DNA of 64,000 bases from NCBI GenBank assembly GCA_948630815.1, contig CAPIEU010000003.1, positions 1 through 64,000 on the forward strand, in the 5' to 3' direction. This document shows, in pieces, positions 1 to 8,255 of this stretch. This stretch comes from an uncultured Clostridia bacterium (lineage in GTDB: Bacteria > Bacillota > Clostridia > TANB77 > CAG-508). The notes beneath the pieces were generated by a model. It had not been told where the DNA came from. It made no database searches and saw nothing but the letters and a program-made list of their open reading frames with translations. Numbering within the stretch: position 1 is the first letter of the stretch; the number at the start of each line of letters is the position of its first letter. The position numbers and the translations under genes were made by a program.

Positions 1-63
1 AACATCTAATACTGGAACTTTATTTTTCATTTGTTCATGTTGTATAGATTTCATAATATCCAT
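1..63 (-). CDS. rplS: Ribosomal protein L19, N-terminal fragment (window edge)
   Basis: Only the first 21 codons are inside the window; the rest lies beyond base 1. The opening residues MDIMKSIQHEQ resemble the N-terminus of bacterial L19, a 50S protein at the subunit interface. An AGGAGG ribosome binding site sits about 12 bases before the ATG. It follows trmD, which is its usual place at the end of the ffh-rpsP-rimM-trmD operon, and this context supports the call as much as the short sequence does. Confidence 0.85.
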   Translation of the reverse strand, partial: MDIMKSIQHEQMKNKVPVLDV

Positions 64-113
64 TTAAAAAACTTCCTCCTATCTTTATTATTTTTATGGA
101 CTATTTGTAATTT

Positions 114-836
114 CTAATTACTAATATTTTTCAATTCTTCAATATATTTAATATCTTCTTTAGTTAAATCTACATTTTTTAAAAGATGTGGTCTTTTTAA
201 ATATGTATTTTTTATTGATTCATTTCTTCTCCATTTGCGAATATTTTCGTGATGACCACTCAAAAGCACTTCTGGAACTCTTCTTCCTTTAAAAATTTCT
301 GGTCTTGTGTATTGCGGATATTCTAAAAGTCCATTCGAAAATGATTCCTCATCAATAGATTCTTCATTTAAAACACCTTCCACATATCTTGATACGCTAT
401 CAATTAGCACCATCGCTGGAATTTCTCCACCAGTTAGCACATAATCTCCAATAGAAATTTCTTCTGGCTTAATTTCCTCTATTACTCTTTGGTCTATTCC
501 TTCATAATGTCCACAAAGAAGAATAATATGACTTTCTTTGCTTAAATTTTCTACTTTCTTTTGATCCAATACATTTCCTTGTGGAGACATATATATAAAC
601 TTTGCATCATCTCTTTTTAAAGATGAAACAGCATCATATACAACATCTGGTTTTATAACCATTCCTGCTCCACCACCATATGGAGTATCATCTACTTTTT
701 TATGTTTATCCTTAGAAAAATTTCTAATATCTATAATATTTATATTTATTATTTCTTTTTCTACAGCTTTTCCTATAACACTTTTAAATAATGGTTCAAA
801 CATTTCTGGAAAAAGAGTTAAAATATCAAATTTCAT
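114..836 (-). CDS. trmD: tRNA (guanine-37-N1) methyltransferase
   Basis: This cytoplasmic SPOUT-fold enzyme transfers a methyl group from S-adenosylmethionine to G37 of tRNA, which prevents +1 frameshifting at proline codons. The 240 residues are the usual family length. Visible signatures are DDTPYGGGAG (about 49-58), LLCGHYEGID (106-115) and SIGDYVLTGGE (128-138), the last two forming the trefoil-knot cofactor site. The ribosome binding site AGGAGG overlaps the rimM stop codon, so the two genes are probably translationally coupled. TrmD's role in frame maintenance is notable in a window where five genes carry apparent +1 shifts, but nothing in the gene itself is unusual. Confidence 0.97.
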   Translation of the reverse strand: MKFDILTLFPEMFEPLFKSVIGKAVEKEIININIIDIRNFSKDKHKKVDDTPYGGGAGMVIKPDVVYDAVSSLKRDDAKFIYMSPQGNVLDQKKVENLSKESHIILLCGHYEGIDQRVIEEIKPEEISIGDYVLTGGEIPAMVLIDSVSRYVEGVLNEESIDEESFSNGLLEYPQYTRPEIFKGRRVPEVLLSGHHENIRKWRRNESIKNTYLKRPHLLKNVDLTKEDIKYIEELKNISN

Positions 837-844
837 ATTTCCTC

Positions 845-1351
845 CTATACAAGTCCTTCTATTAAATGCACTATCATTTTTTTGTTTTTGATATCCACAT
901 CTTTAATAACTTCACCTATAGCAGGAAGTAAGACTTGTTTTCCTAGTTCATTTTTAACAACATATATATCATTAGCACCAGTAGAATATACATCTACAAT
1001 ATTACCTAATTCTTTATGGCTATCTGTATATACAGTAATTCCGATTAAATCTATAATAAAGTATGAATCTTCTGGTAAATCAACTGTATCTTTTCTATCT
1101 ATTTTTAGATAACAATTTTTATAAATTTCAGCAGCATTTATATCATCAATTCCATTTAATTTTAGCAATACTAAATTTTTACTGTACTTAACATCTTCAA
1201 TAATAAACGTTTTTAAAGAATTCTTAATTTCTATATATACTGATTTTAAATCTTCAAATCTTGTTATATCATCTGTATAAGGAACAACTTTTAAAAAACC
1301 TTTTATACCATATGTATTAACTATTTGACCAATTTCCATTAACTGTTCCAT
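845..1351 (-). CDS. rimM: 16S rRNA processing protein RimM
   Basis: RimM assists maturation of the 30S subunit head and binds ribosomal protein S19. The 168 residues fit the family: an N-terminal RimM beta-barrel containing GQIVNTYGIKGFLKV and a C-terminal PRC-barrel with LGNIVDVYSTGANDIYVV. The ATG at 1351 is preceded by AGGA at a 7-base spacing, and this site overlaps the end of khpA. A second in-frame ATG four codons later is possible but worse spaced. It lies between khpA and trmD as in other Firmicutes; the ylqD-like gene found here in Bacillus is absent. Confidence 0.95.
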   Translation of the reverse strand: MEQLMEIGQIVNTYGIKGFLKVVPYTDDITRFEDLKSVYIEIKNSLKTFIIEDVKYSKNLVLLKLNGIDDINAAEIYKNCYLKIDRKDTVDLPEDSYFIIDLIGITVYTDSHKELGNIVDVYSTGANDIYVVKNELGKQVLLPAIGEVIKDVDIKNKKMIVHLIEGLV

Positions 1352-1355
1352 AAGT

Positions 1356-1586
1356 TTATCCTACAAATTCGATATTTACTTTTTTATCTTCTTTTGTAGC
1401 AATTGCTTTTGCAACAATTCTTATTGATTTAGCAATTCGTCCTTGTCTTCCAATTACTTTTCCCATATCAGCTTCTGCCACTTTTACTTCATAAGTAATA
1501 GCATTTCCTTTAGAACTTTCAGTAATTTGAACTTCGTTTGGATTTTCTACTAAATTCTTAATCATAATTTCAAGCATTTCTTTCAT
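1356..1586 (-). CDS. khpA: KH-domain RNA-binding protein KhpA (YlqC family)
   Basis: This is a small single-KH-domain RNA-binding protein. The GKVIGRQGRIAKSIR stretch carries the GxxG loop that contacts single-stranded RNA. In Gram-positives KhpA works with KhpB/EloR on cell elongation and small RNAs; that role is family knowledge, not visible here. I start it at the ATG at 1586, giving 76 residues, because AGGAGG lies 9 bases upstream. The longer frame would overlap rpsP and read through that ribosome binding site. It sits in the normal position between rpsP and rimM. Confidence 0.93.
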   Translation of the reverse strand: MKEMLEIMIKNLVENPNEVQITESSKGNAITYEVKVAEADMGKVIGRQGRIAKSIRIVAKAIATKEDKKVNIEFVG

Positions 1587-1599
1587 ATATATGAACCTC

Positions 1600-1833
1600 C
1601 TAGTTAGCTTTTTCAATTAAAGCTTTTACTGTATCTGTTGGTTTTGCACCATTTTTTATCCATTTTTCAACTTTTTCTTTATCTACAACTATTGTTGATG
1701 GTTCTGTCATTGGGTTATATGTTCCAATTTGTTCAATTATTTTTCCATCTCTTGGTGATTTAGAATCAGCTACTACTATGTGATAAAATGGAGCTTTTTT
1801 AGCACCAAATCTTTGTAATCTTATTTTTACCAT
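1600..1833 (-). CDS. rpsP: 30S ribosomal protein S16
   Basis: S16 is a 30S assembly protein. The 77-residue product begins [18 protein letters not shown] and continues with [12 protein letters not shown] and IGTYNPM, which are family hallmarks. It is preceded by an AGGAGGTGA-type ribosome binding site. It lies downstream of ffh after a 158-base gap that contains a family A inverted repeat, and 13 bases before khpA. Nothing unusual is seen in the gene. Confidence 0.98.
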   Translation of the reverse strand: MVKIRLQRFGAKKAPFYHIVVADSKSPRDGKIIEQIGTYNPMTEPSTIVVDKEKVEKWIKNGAKPTDTVKALIEKAN

Positions 1834-1893
1834 TTATCTTCACCTCCTAAAAATTTGATTATATATAAAATTTAAAAATTTAATAACATATTT

Positions 1894-1973
1894 TGTAGGA
1901 GCGGGCTCTATGTCCGCCCTTATTAATTATATTTTATCTTTTTTTGTGGGCAGACACAAGACCTCCCCCTACA
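1894..1973. repeat. Dispersed inverted repeat, family A copy 1
   Basis: Two roughly 26-base arms beginning TGTAGG face each other around an AT-rich spacer, between ffh and rpsP. The arms are GC-rich in an otherwise AT-rich background. The same arm sequence recurs at 9769-9865, 11260-11285, 13004-13030 and 39838-39863. Transcribed as part of the operon it would form a hairpin. No transposase is visible. Confidence 0.7.
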
Positions 1974-1991
1974 TTTTTCTTTATTTTTAAT

Positions 1992-3342
1992 CTATATTTT
2001 AAACCCTTTCAAATCTTCTGGATTTATTCCTTTTAACATATTTTTTATACTCTTATCATTTTGCATTTTCTTCATCATTTTCTGTGTCATTTCAAATGAA
2101 TTCATAAATTTGTTAATATCTTGTACAGTAACTCCTGCACCATCTGCTATTCTTTTTCTTCTACTTGCATTTAATAATTTTGTATTTCTTTTTTCTTTTT
2201 TGGTCATAGAACAAATAATAGCTTCTATTTTTACAAATTCCTTGTCATCTACATTAATATCTTTTAATTTGTTCATTCCTGGTATCATTTTTAATATAGA
2301 TGAAAATGAACCCATTTTCCTTACTTGTCTTAATTGCGTTAAATAATCGTCTAAATCGAATTCTTGTTTTCTTAATTTCTGTTCTAGCTTTAAAGCTTCC
2401 TCTTCACTAAAGGCTTCTTCTGCCTTTTCTATAATTGATAAAACATCACCCATGCCTAATATTCTTCCAGCCATTCTTTCAGGATGAAACACTTCTATAT
2501 CGCTCAATTTCTCACCAGTTGCTGCAAATTTTATTGGACGGTTTGTAACTTTTTTTACTGATAAAGCAGCACCACCTCTAGTATCACCATCAAGTTTTGT
2601 AAGTACAACACCATCTATTCCGTACTGTGTCATTAAATGAAGTAGCAACATTTACTGCATCTTGACCTGTCATTGCATCTACAACTAATAATATTTCGTG
2701 AGGCTTTACATTTGCTTTTAGAGTTTTCAATTCTTCCATAAGTTCTTCATCAATATGAAGTCTACCTGCAGTATCTATAATAACAACATCATTTAGTTTT
2801 GATATAGCTATATTCATTGCTTGTTTTGCAATATGTGAAACATCTTTTGATTCTTCATTTGCAAAAACTGGAATGTTTAGTTGCTTTCCAACTACTTGTA
2901 ATTGTTTTATAGCAGCTGGTCTATATACATCACATGCAACAAGTAATGGATTTTTACCTTGTTTTCTTAAAAGATTTGCAAGTTTTCCAGCAGTTGTTGT
3001 TTTTCCTGAACCTTGAAGACCTACAAGCATTATAACTGTTGGTGGATTTGGTGTAAAATTAATCTTACTTTCCGTTCCTCCAAGTAACTCTACAAGTTCA
3101 TCTTTAACAATCTTTACAATTTGTTGTCCTGGTGTTAAAGATTTAAGCACATCTTGACCTAAAGCCTTTTCTTGTATAACAGCTATAAAATCTTTTACAA
3201 TTTTATAGTTTACATCCGCTTCTAGAAGTGCAAGTTTAACTTCTCTTAGCATATCTTTTAAGTCTTGTTCGGTAACTCTTACTTTTCCACCAAATTTTCT
3301 TGTTATGCTTTGTAATCTTGAAGATAATCCCTCAAAAGCCAT
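1992..3342 (-). CDS. ffh: Signal recognition particle GTPase Ffh, +1 frameshift at CGG
   Basis: Ffh binds signal peptides and SRP RNA and targets ribosomes to the membrane through FtsY. The N and G domains are intact: GLQGSGKTTTAGKLA is the P-loop and DTAGR is G3. After codon 240 the reading frame meets CGG (2620-2622) and would stop nine codons later. Skipping the C gives GTA-GGA-ATA-GAT, continuing with DGVVLTKLDGDTRGG (G4) and a methionine-rich M domain containing KRIADGAGV. With one base skipped the gene is 450 codons (449 residues), the normal Ffh size. Ffh is generally essential, so an inactive copy is unlikely; either the ribosome shifts here or the extra C is an artefact. It is downstream of ylxM by 15 bases. 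Confidence 0.93.
2619..2622 (-). other. Putative +1 recoding site CGGA in ffh
   Basis: The minus-strand context is ACA GTA C GGA ATA GAT. The CGG is in the zero frame at codon 241. Homology to Ffh resumes in the +1 frame with glycine followed by IDGVVLTK. I see no Shine-Dalgarno-like stimulator, stop codon or homopolymer at the site. Confidence 0.6.
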
Positions 3343-3357
3343 ATCTTCCTCCTAATC

Positions 3358-3705
3358 TTAAACTAAACAATTTAATTCTTTTTTTACATTTTCTAAAATA
3401 CTAGCAATTTGTTCATCTGAAAACTTATTTTGTATTTTTGTTAATTCTGAAAGTATTTTTACTATTTGTTGTTCTTGATTTAAAGTCTTTTTCATGATTC
3501 CTAGCTTTTCTTCGTATTCGAAAAGTTTATTTTCCCCCTTCACAATATTATCTCTAGCTGCTTGCCTTGTAATTCCATAATTCTCAGCAATCTCAGATAA
3601 AGAATAATCATTATTATAGTAATCATCTAAGAAACTATATTGTTTTTCAGTTAAAAGTTTACCATATATTTGGCATAACATACTTACTTTAACATTCTTT
3701 TCCAT
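3358..3705 (-). CDS. ylxM: SRP-associated DNA-binding-like protein YlxM
   Basis: This 115-residue helix-turn-helix-like protein of the YlxM/p13 family is usually encoded just before ffh and is thought to modulate SRP. The region YSLSEIAENYGITRQAARDN is a sigma-70 region-4-like HTH. It heads the SRP/ribosome operon: a TTGACA-17-TAAAGT promoter ends 33 bases upstream of the ATG, and ffh starts 15 bases after its stop. The role in SRP is family knowledge, and direct DNA binding is not implied. Confidence 0.93.
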   Translation of the reverse strand: MEKNVKVSMLCQIYGKLLTEKQYSFLDDYYNNDYSLSEIAENYGITRQAARDNIVKGENKLFEYEEKLGIMKKTLNQEQQIVKILSELTKIQNKFSDEQIASILENVKKELNCLV

Positions 3706-3737
3706 ACTAATTACCTCTTTTAGTGTAATGCTAATAT

Positions 3738-3766
3738 ACTTTACACCATTTTTTATGCTTTGTCAA
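3738..3766 (-). promoter_or_regulatory. Sigma-A promoter for the ylxM-ffh-rpsP operon
   Basis: A perfect -35 TTGACA (3761-3766) is followed after 17 bases by TAAAGT (3738-3743) on the minus strand. The ylxM ATG is 33 bases past the -10. No attenuator is visible in the short leader. Confidence 0.75.
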
Positions 3767-3786
3767 GCCTTTTTAAAAGATTTTTA

Positions 3787-4716
3787 TTAGATTTTGTTAA
3801 ATTTCTCTATATACTCTACATCTTCTATTTTAGAAATTGCAAAGCACTTCTTTCCTAAATCTTTTAGTGATGCTCCTAAATGATATAATTCTTTATTATC
3901 AATTACTATAAATCTATCGTGAAACTTGTTTGTATATGAAATTTTTAATGTTGGATATTGTTTATTAAACTTTAAGATATCTAATTTATTAAGATTACAA
4001 TTTTGTGATGTTAAAATAAATACTTCTACATTTTGATTTTTCTTTGATAACATTTTCAAAATACTGTCATCTATATAATTGTCTATAATTAAAATTTTAC
4101 TTTTTGCTCTTTTTATAATATCTATTATTAAACTATAACTATCATAAATCTGTCCATTAAAGAAAATCTTCTGTTTAAATTCTGTTTCTTTTTTATTTTG
4201 TAATTCATCAAATACTATATCAAATTTTCTGTCATATTCTAAAAATTTATTTTCAATTTTAGTTGATACATTAAATATATTAGCATTATTTGCTATAAAT
4301 TTTCGCATTTCTACAAATGCATCCATTATCTTTATACTTACTCCTATTGCTACTTCATTTCTTAATAATCCAGAAAGCATTGCAATTCCTTGTTCTGTAA
4401 AAACTAATGGTAACTTTCTTCTTCCTCCATATAAGTTTTCATTCTTCAAACTTGAAGTCACAAATTGTGATTTCAAGTTTTCAAATTCTTGTTCCAGCAA
4501 TTTAAAGCAAAATTTTTCTGGAAATCTTTCTATATTTCTTTTTACTGTTTGATTAATTTTCCTAGTTTCTGTCTTGTATAACATAGCTACATCACTATCT
4601 AGCATCACTTGTTTTTCTCGTATTGTAAAAATTAAATCTTTTATATTCTCTACACTATCTGTTACTACTTCTAACGCTTCATCTATTGATACTATACCAT
4701 TATTTTCATTTTTCAT
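3787..4716 (-). CDS. ORF6N-domain protein with C-terminal PLD-like domain
   Basis: The N-terminal half is an ORF6N domain of the phage/mobile-element type: IREKQVMLDSDVAMLYKTET, then NIERFPEKFCFKL and the conserved FTEQGIAMLSGLL. The last third, ending with FHDRFIVIDNKELYHLGASL, resembles the C-terminal phospholipase-D-like domain often fused to ORF6N, with HxR in place of the HxK of active enzymes. It is probably a DNA-binding regulator; the target is unknown. I start it at the ATG at 4716 (309 residues) because GAGG lies 12 bases upstream. It is a single gene inserted between ogt and ylxM with no phage neighbours. A hairpin palindrome inside the gene matches one just upstream (see findings). 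Confidence 0.75.
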   Translation of the reverse strand: MKNENNGIVSIDEALEVVTDSVENIKDLIFTIREKQVMLDSDVAMLYKTETRKINQTVKRNIERFPEKFCFKLLEQEFENLKSQFVTSSLKNENLYGGRRKLPLVFTEQGIAMLSGLLRNEVAIGVSIKIMDAFVEMRKFIANNANIFNVSTKIENKFLEYDRKFDIVFDELQNKKETEFKQKIFFNGQIYDSYSLIIDIIKRAKSKILIIDNYIDDSILKMLSKKNQNVEVFILTSQNCNLNKLDILKFNKQYPTLKISYTNKFHDRFIVIDNKELYHLGASLKDLGKKCFAISKIEDVEYIEKFNKI

Positions 4717-4798
4717 TAATATCACTATCCTCGTTATAATAACATTATAGAACATATGTTTTATAGTGTCAAGTAGTATTTAATGAATTTTTAAGATA

Positions 4799-4831
4799 TA
4801 AACTTGAGGTCGCAAATTGCGAACTCAAGTT
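4799..4831. repeat. Palindrome between ogt and the ORF6N gene
   Basis: A 33-base hairpin-forming inverted repeat with AAACTTGA-type ends lies 7 bases after the ogt stop. A related palindrome with about five differences lies inside the ORF6N gene at about 4448-4480. There is no T-run on the minus strand, so it is not a convincing terminator. Confidence 0.6.
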
Positions 4832-4837
4832 TAATTT

Positions 4838-5296
4838 CTATTTATTCTTCTTTTCTATTTCTAACAACTTACTTTTTACATCTAATCCGCAAGCATAACC
4901 TACTAAATCACCATTTTTCCCAATAACTCTATGGCAAGGAACAACTATTATAATAGAATTTTTATTATTTGCTCCCCCTACTGCTCTACACGCTTTTTCA
5001 TTTCCAATATTAATAGCAATATCTTTATAGGTACACGTTTCGCCATAAGGAATCTTTAATAGCTCTTTCCATACTTTCTTTTGAAACTCAGTTCCATTTA
5101 GTTTTAATGGTATATTAAAAGTTTTTCTTTTTCCATTAAAATACTCCATTAATTGCTCATAAGTCTTTTTTATTAATTTTGTTTCTTTTTCTTCAATATG
5201 GTTTTCTTCACTTGTTGTATCAATCTTTGTTATAAACTCATTGTCTTCTTCAATGCATATCCTTCCTATAGGTGTTTCATAATAATATTTATACAT
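4838..5296 (-). CDS. ogt: Methylated-DNA-protein-cysteine methyltransferase
   Basis: This suicide repair protein removes alkyl groups from O6-alkylguanine by transferring them to its own cysteine. The active site VPCHRVIG places the acceptor at Cys121 of 152 residues. Upstream are the expected helix-turn-helix region IPYGETCTYKDIA and the RAVGGAN segment containing the arginine finger. It lacks an Ada-type regulatory domain. It follows mutS by 15 bases, so two DNA-repair genes are probably co-transcribed. Confidence 0.95.
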   Translation of the reverse strand: MYKYYYETPIGRICIEEDNEFITKIDTTSEENHIEEKETKLIKKTYEQLMEYFNGKRKTFNIPLKLNGTEFQKKVWKELLKIPYGETCTYKDIAINIGNEKACRAVGGANNKNSIIIVVPCHRVIGKNGDLVGYACGLDVKSKLLEIEKKNK

Positions 5297-5311
5297 ATCT
5301 CACCTCATAAA

Positions 5312-7925
5312 TTACGATACGCTTTCCTTTAGTTTTACTAATGTATTAAGCGCTTCTATTGGAGTTAATTCATTTAAATTAATTTTATCTATTTCGTGTG
5401 CAAGTTCTGCAAGTTTATAATTGTACATATCTAACTGTCCTGCATTTTGATTTTTATCACCTACTTTATCGCTATTTTGAATTATACTACTTTTTCTTTC
5501 TAGGCTCTTTAATATCTCATTTGCTTTTTTAACTACTGGTGCTGGAACACCTGCTAATTTTGCAACATGTATACCATAAGATTCGTCTGTTCCACCTTCT
5601 ACAATCTTCCTTAAAAAGATTATATCTTCACCTTTTTCTTTAACTGCTATAGAATAATTTTTTATACCCTCTTCTTTATCTTCAAGTCCGAGTAAGTTCA
5701 TGATAATGTGTTGCAAATAAAGTTTTAGCACCACATTTTTCCTTATCTGCAATATATGATGCAACAGCCCATGCAATTGATAATCCATCATAGGTTGATG
5801 TTCCTCTCCCTATTTCATCTAATATAACTAAACTATTAGATGTTGCTTCTTTTAAGATATTTGCAACCTCCATCATCTCAACCATAAATGTACTTTGTCC
5901 CATACTTAAATCGTCTGATGCACCTACTCTTGTAAATATTTTATCTACAATTCCAATACTTGCACTGGTTGCAGGTACAAAACTTCCTACTTGAGCCATA
6001 AGTGTTATTAATGCAACTTGTCTCATATATGTTGATTTACCAGCCATATTAGGTCCTGTTATTATAGATAATCTATCATGTTCTTTATCTAAATATGTAT
6101 CATTATCAACAAAAGCACCACTTGGTAGCATTTTTTCTATCACAGGATGTCTTCCACCTTTTATATCTATTACTCCATCTTCTGTAATCTCTGGTTTTAC
6201 ATAGTTTAAGTCTTCAGCAACAGTTGCAAATGATGTTAATACATCTAAAGTAGATATAATATTTGCTGTTTTTTGAATTCTAGCAATTTCACAAGCAAGT
6301 TTACATCTTATTTCTAAGAATAGATTATATTCTAAATCTATAAGTTTTTCTTGTGAACCTAATATTTTATCTTCTAACTCTTTTAATTCTTCTGTAATAA
6401 ATCTCTCTGCATTAGTTAAGGTTTGCTTTCTTATAAACCTATCTGGAACTTGGTTTAAATTTGATTTTGTCACTTCTATAAAATAACCAAACACTTTATT
6501 AAATCCTACTTTTAAATTTTTAATTCCTGTCTTTTCTTTTTCATCAACTTCTAACTGCATAAGCCATTTTTTCCCATCTGTTGTTGCAGATTTTAGCTCA
6601 TCTACTTCACTATTATATCCTTTTTTTATCATTCCGCCTTCTTTAACAGATATAGGGGGTTCTTCTATTATTGCATTTTCTATTAAGCCATATACATCTT
6701 TTAATTCATCTAAATCTTTATATAATTTCTTTAACATACTAGAATTAGTAGTTGATAATATTTTTTTAATTTCAGGCAATTCTTTTACTGAAGCTTTTAA
6801 CGATATCATATCTCTTGCATTTGCATTCCCATATGAAATCTTACCAATTAATCTTTCTATATCATAAACTTTTTTTAGATTTTCGATAATATCTCCTCTT
6901 AGCATTACATTATTTTTTAGTTCTTCTACTGCATCAAGTCTTCCTGTAATTTCATATTTATCTATTAATGGATCATTTAACCACCTTCTTAGCATTCTTC
7001 CACCCATAGAAGTTGAAGTCTTATCTAATACCCATAAAAGAGTTCCTTTTTTTGCCTTATCTCTCATTTTCTCAGTTATTTCAAGATTACGTCTGGCACT
7101 TATATCAAGTGCCATATATCTATTTGTACTATATACTTGGATTTTGTTTATATGTTCTAGTTTAATTTTTTGTGTTTGGTTTAAATATGCTAAAAGACCA
7201 TTTGCAGCTGAAACCATAAATAAGTTATTATGAAGGTCTTCTATTTTTTCACCATAATCCGTTATTACTTCATAATTATTTTTAATGTTCTCTACATCTT
7301 CACTAAATACTTCGTCTTCAACTTGTGAAACATATAAGTTAAATCTTTCTTTTATTTTGTCTATTTCTGTATTTGCCAAATATAATAAGCTATTTACTAC
7401 TATTTCTGATGGAGCAAAACGTGACATTTCATCTAATAATCTTTCAAAATTATTTGATTCATTAATACTAGTAGCATAGAATTCTCCTGTTGATATATCA
7501 CAAATAGCTACTCCAAAATATATTCCTTTTTTAAATATACTCATTATATAATTGTTTTTCTTTTCTTCTAATAGATTAGATTCTATAACTGTGCCAGGCG
7601 TTACAACTCTTATAACATCTCTTTTTACAATTCCTTTTGTATTTTTAGGATCCTCTAATTGTTCACATATTGCTACTTTATATCCTTTAGAAATTAATCT
7701 TGCAATATACATTTCAGCAGCATGAAATGGAACACCACACATTGGTGCTCTTTCTGCTTGTCCACAGTCTTTACCTGTTAGGGTGATTTCAAGCTCTCTT
7801 GAAGTGGTAAGTGCATCTTCAAAGAACATTTCGTAAAAATCTCCTAATCTATAAAATAAAATACAATCTTTATATTGTTCCTTTGTTTCTAAATAGTGTT
7901 GCATCATTGGAGAAAATTCTGCCAT
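5312..7925 (-). CDS. mutS: DNA mismatch repair ATPase MutS, +1 frameshift at CGG
   Basis: MutS recognises mismatches and recruits MutL. The mismatch-binding GDFYEMFFEDA lies near residue 28, the Walker A is TGPNMAGKSTYM, and LDEIGRGTSTYDG is the Walker B/D-loop. The first frame ends after THYHELT with CGG-ACT-TGA, only two codons from the break. Skipping the C (5690) gives ACT-GGA-CTT-GAA, continuing with NYSIAVKEKGEDIIFLRKI and SYGIHVAKLAGVP, the usual MutS sequence after the ATPase core. The joined gene is 871 codons (870 residues), standard for MutS1. Without the shift the protein would lose its last 120 or so residues, including the C-terminal helices of the ATPase domain. It is flanked by ogt and by a small gene 5 bases upstream. 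Confidence 0.93.
5687..5690 (-). other. Putative +1 recoding site CGGA in mutS
   Basis: The context is CTT ACT C GGA CTT GAA on the minus strand. CGG is zero-frame codon 746 and the zero-frame stop TGA follows one codon later. The +1 frame continues MutS homology immediately with glycine. Confidence 0.6.
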
Positions 7926-7930
7926 AATTA

Positions 7931-8254
7931 TTACCTCTCTTCTAAATTTTGTTCTTTTTTTAACTCATCTACAATTTTAGTTTCTTCATCTATTCTTTCA
8001 AAAGCTTCTTGTAATTCACTTATACTTTTCTTAGAAGTAAGCTCTTTATGAACTAATCTATTAAGCTCTTCACCCTCAATCTTTCTATCGCTTTCACTGA
8101 TAATCAGTTTTCTTAATTCTTTATACTTTTCCTTAATTAACTCCACTTTTTTATCCAAATTATTCCTGTATATATTTTGAGTTTCCATAGATACATTTTT
8201 TAATTTATGATTTTTAATTCTTTCAACAAATGCTTTAAAATTTTCATCTTCCAT
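7931..8254 (-). CDS. Small charged helical protein between miaB and mutS
   Basis: I do not recognise this 107-residue product. It is rich in Lys and Glu, predicted almost wholly helical and probably coiled-coil, with no membrane segment and no cysteine. Its position between miaB and mutS is where Bacillus has ymcA (ricA) and cotE, but I see no convincing YlbF/YmcA motif. It starts one base after the miaB stop and ends 5 bases before mutS, so it is surely co-transcribed with both. Function is unknown. Confidence 0.75.
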   Translation of the reverse strand: MEDENFKAFVERIKNHKLKNVSMETQNIYRNNLDKKVELIKEKYKELRKLIISESDRKIEGEELNRLVHKELTSKKSISELQEAFERIDEETKIVDELKKEQNLEER

Positions 8255-8255
8255 A

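Noticed and set aside
5684..5690. Selenocysteine or stop readthrough at the TGA after the mutS CGG
   Set aside because: Reading through TGA stays in the wrong frame and gives no MutS homology, whereas skipping one C restores it at once.
1992..7925. Calling ffh and mutS pseudogenes because each is open in two frames
   Set aside because: Both halves keep all motifs up to the join with no other damage, ffh is essential, and the same CGG context recurs in three other genes. Random decay would not give one repeated lesion.
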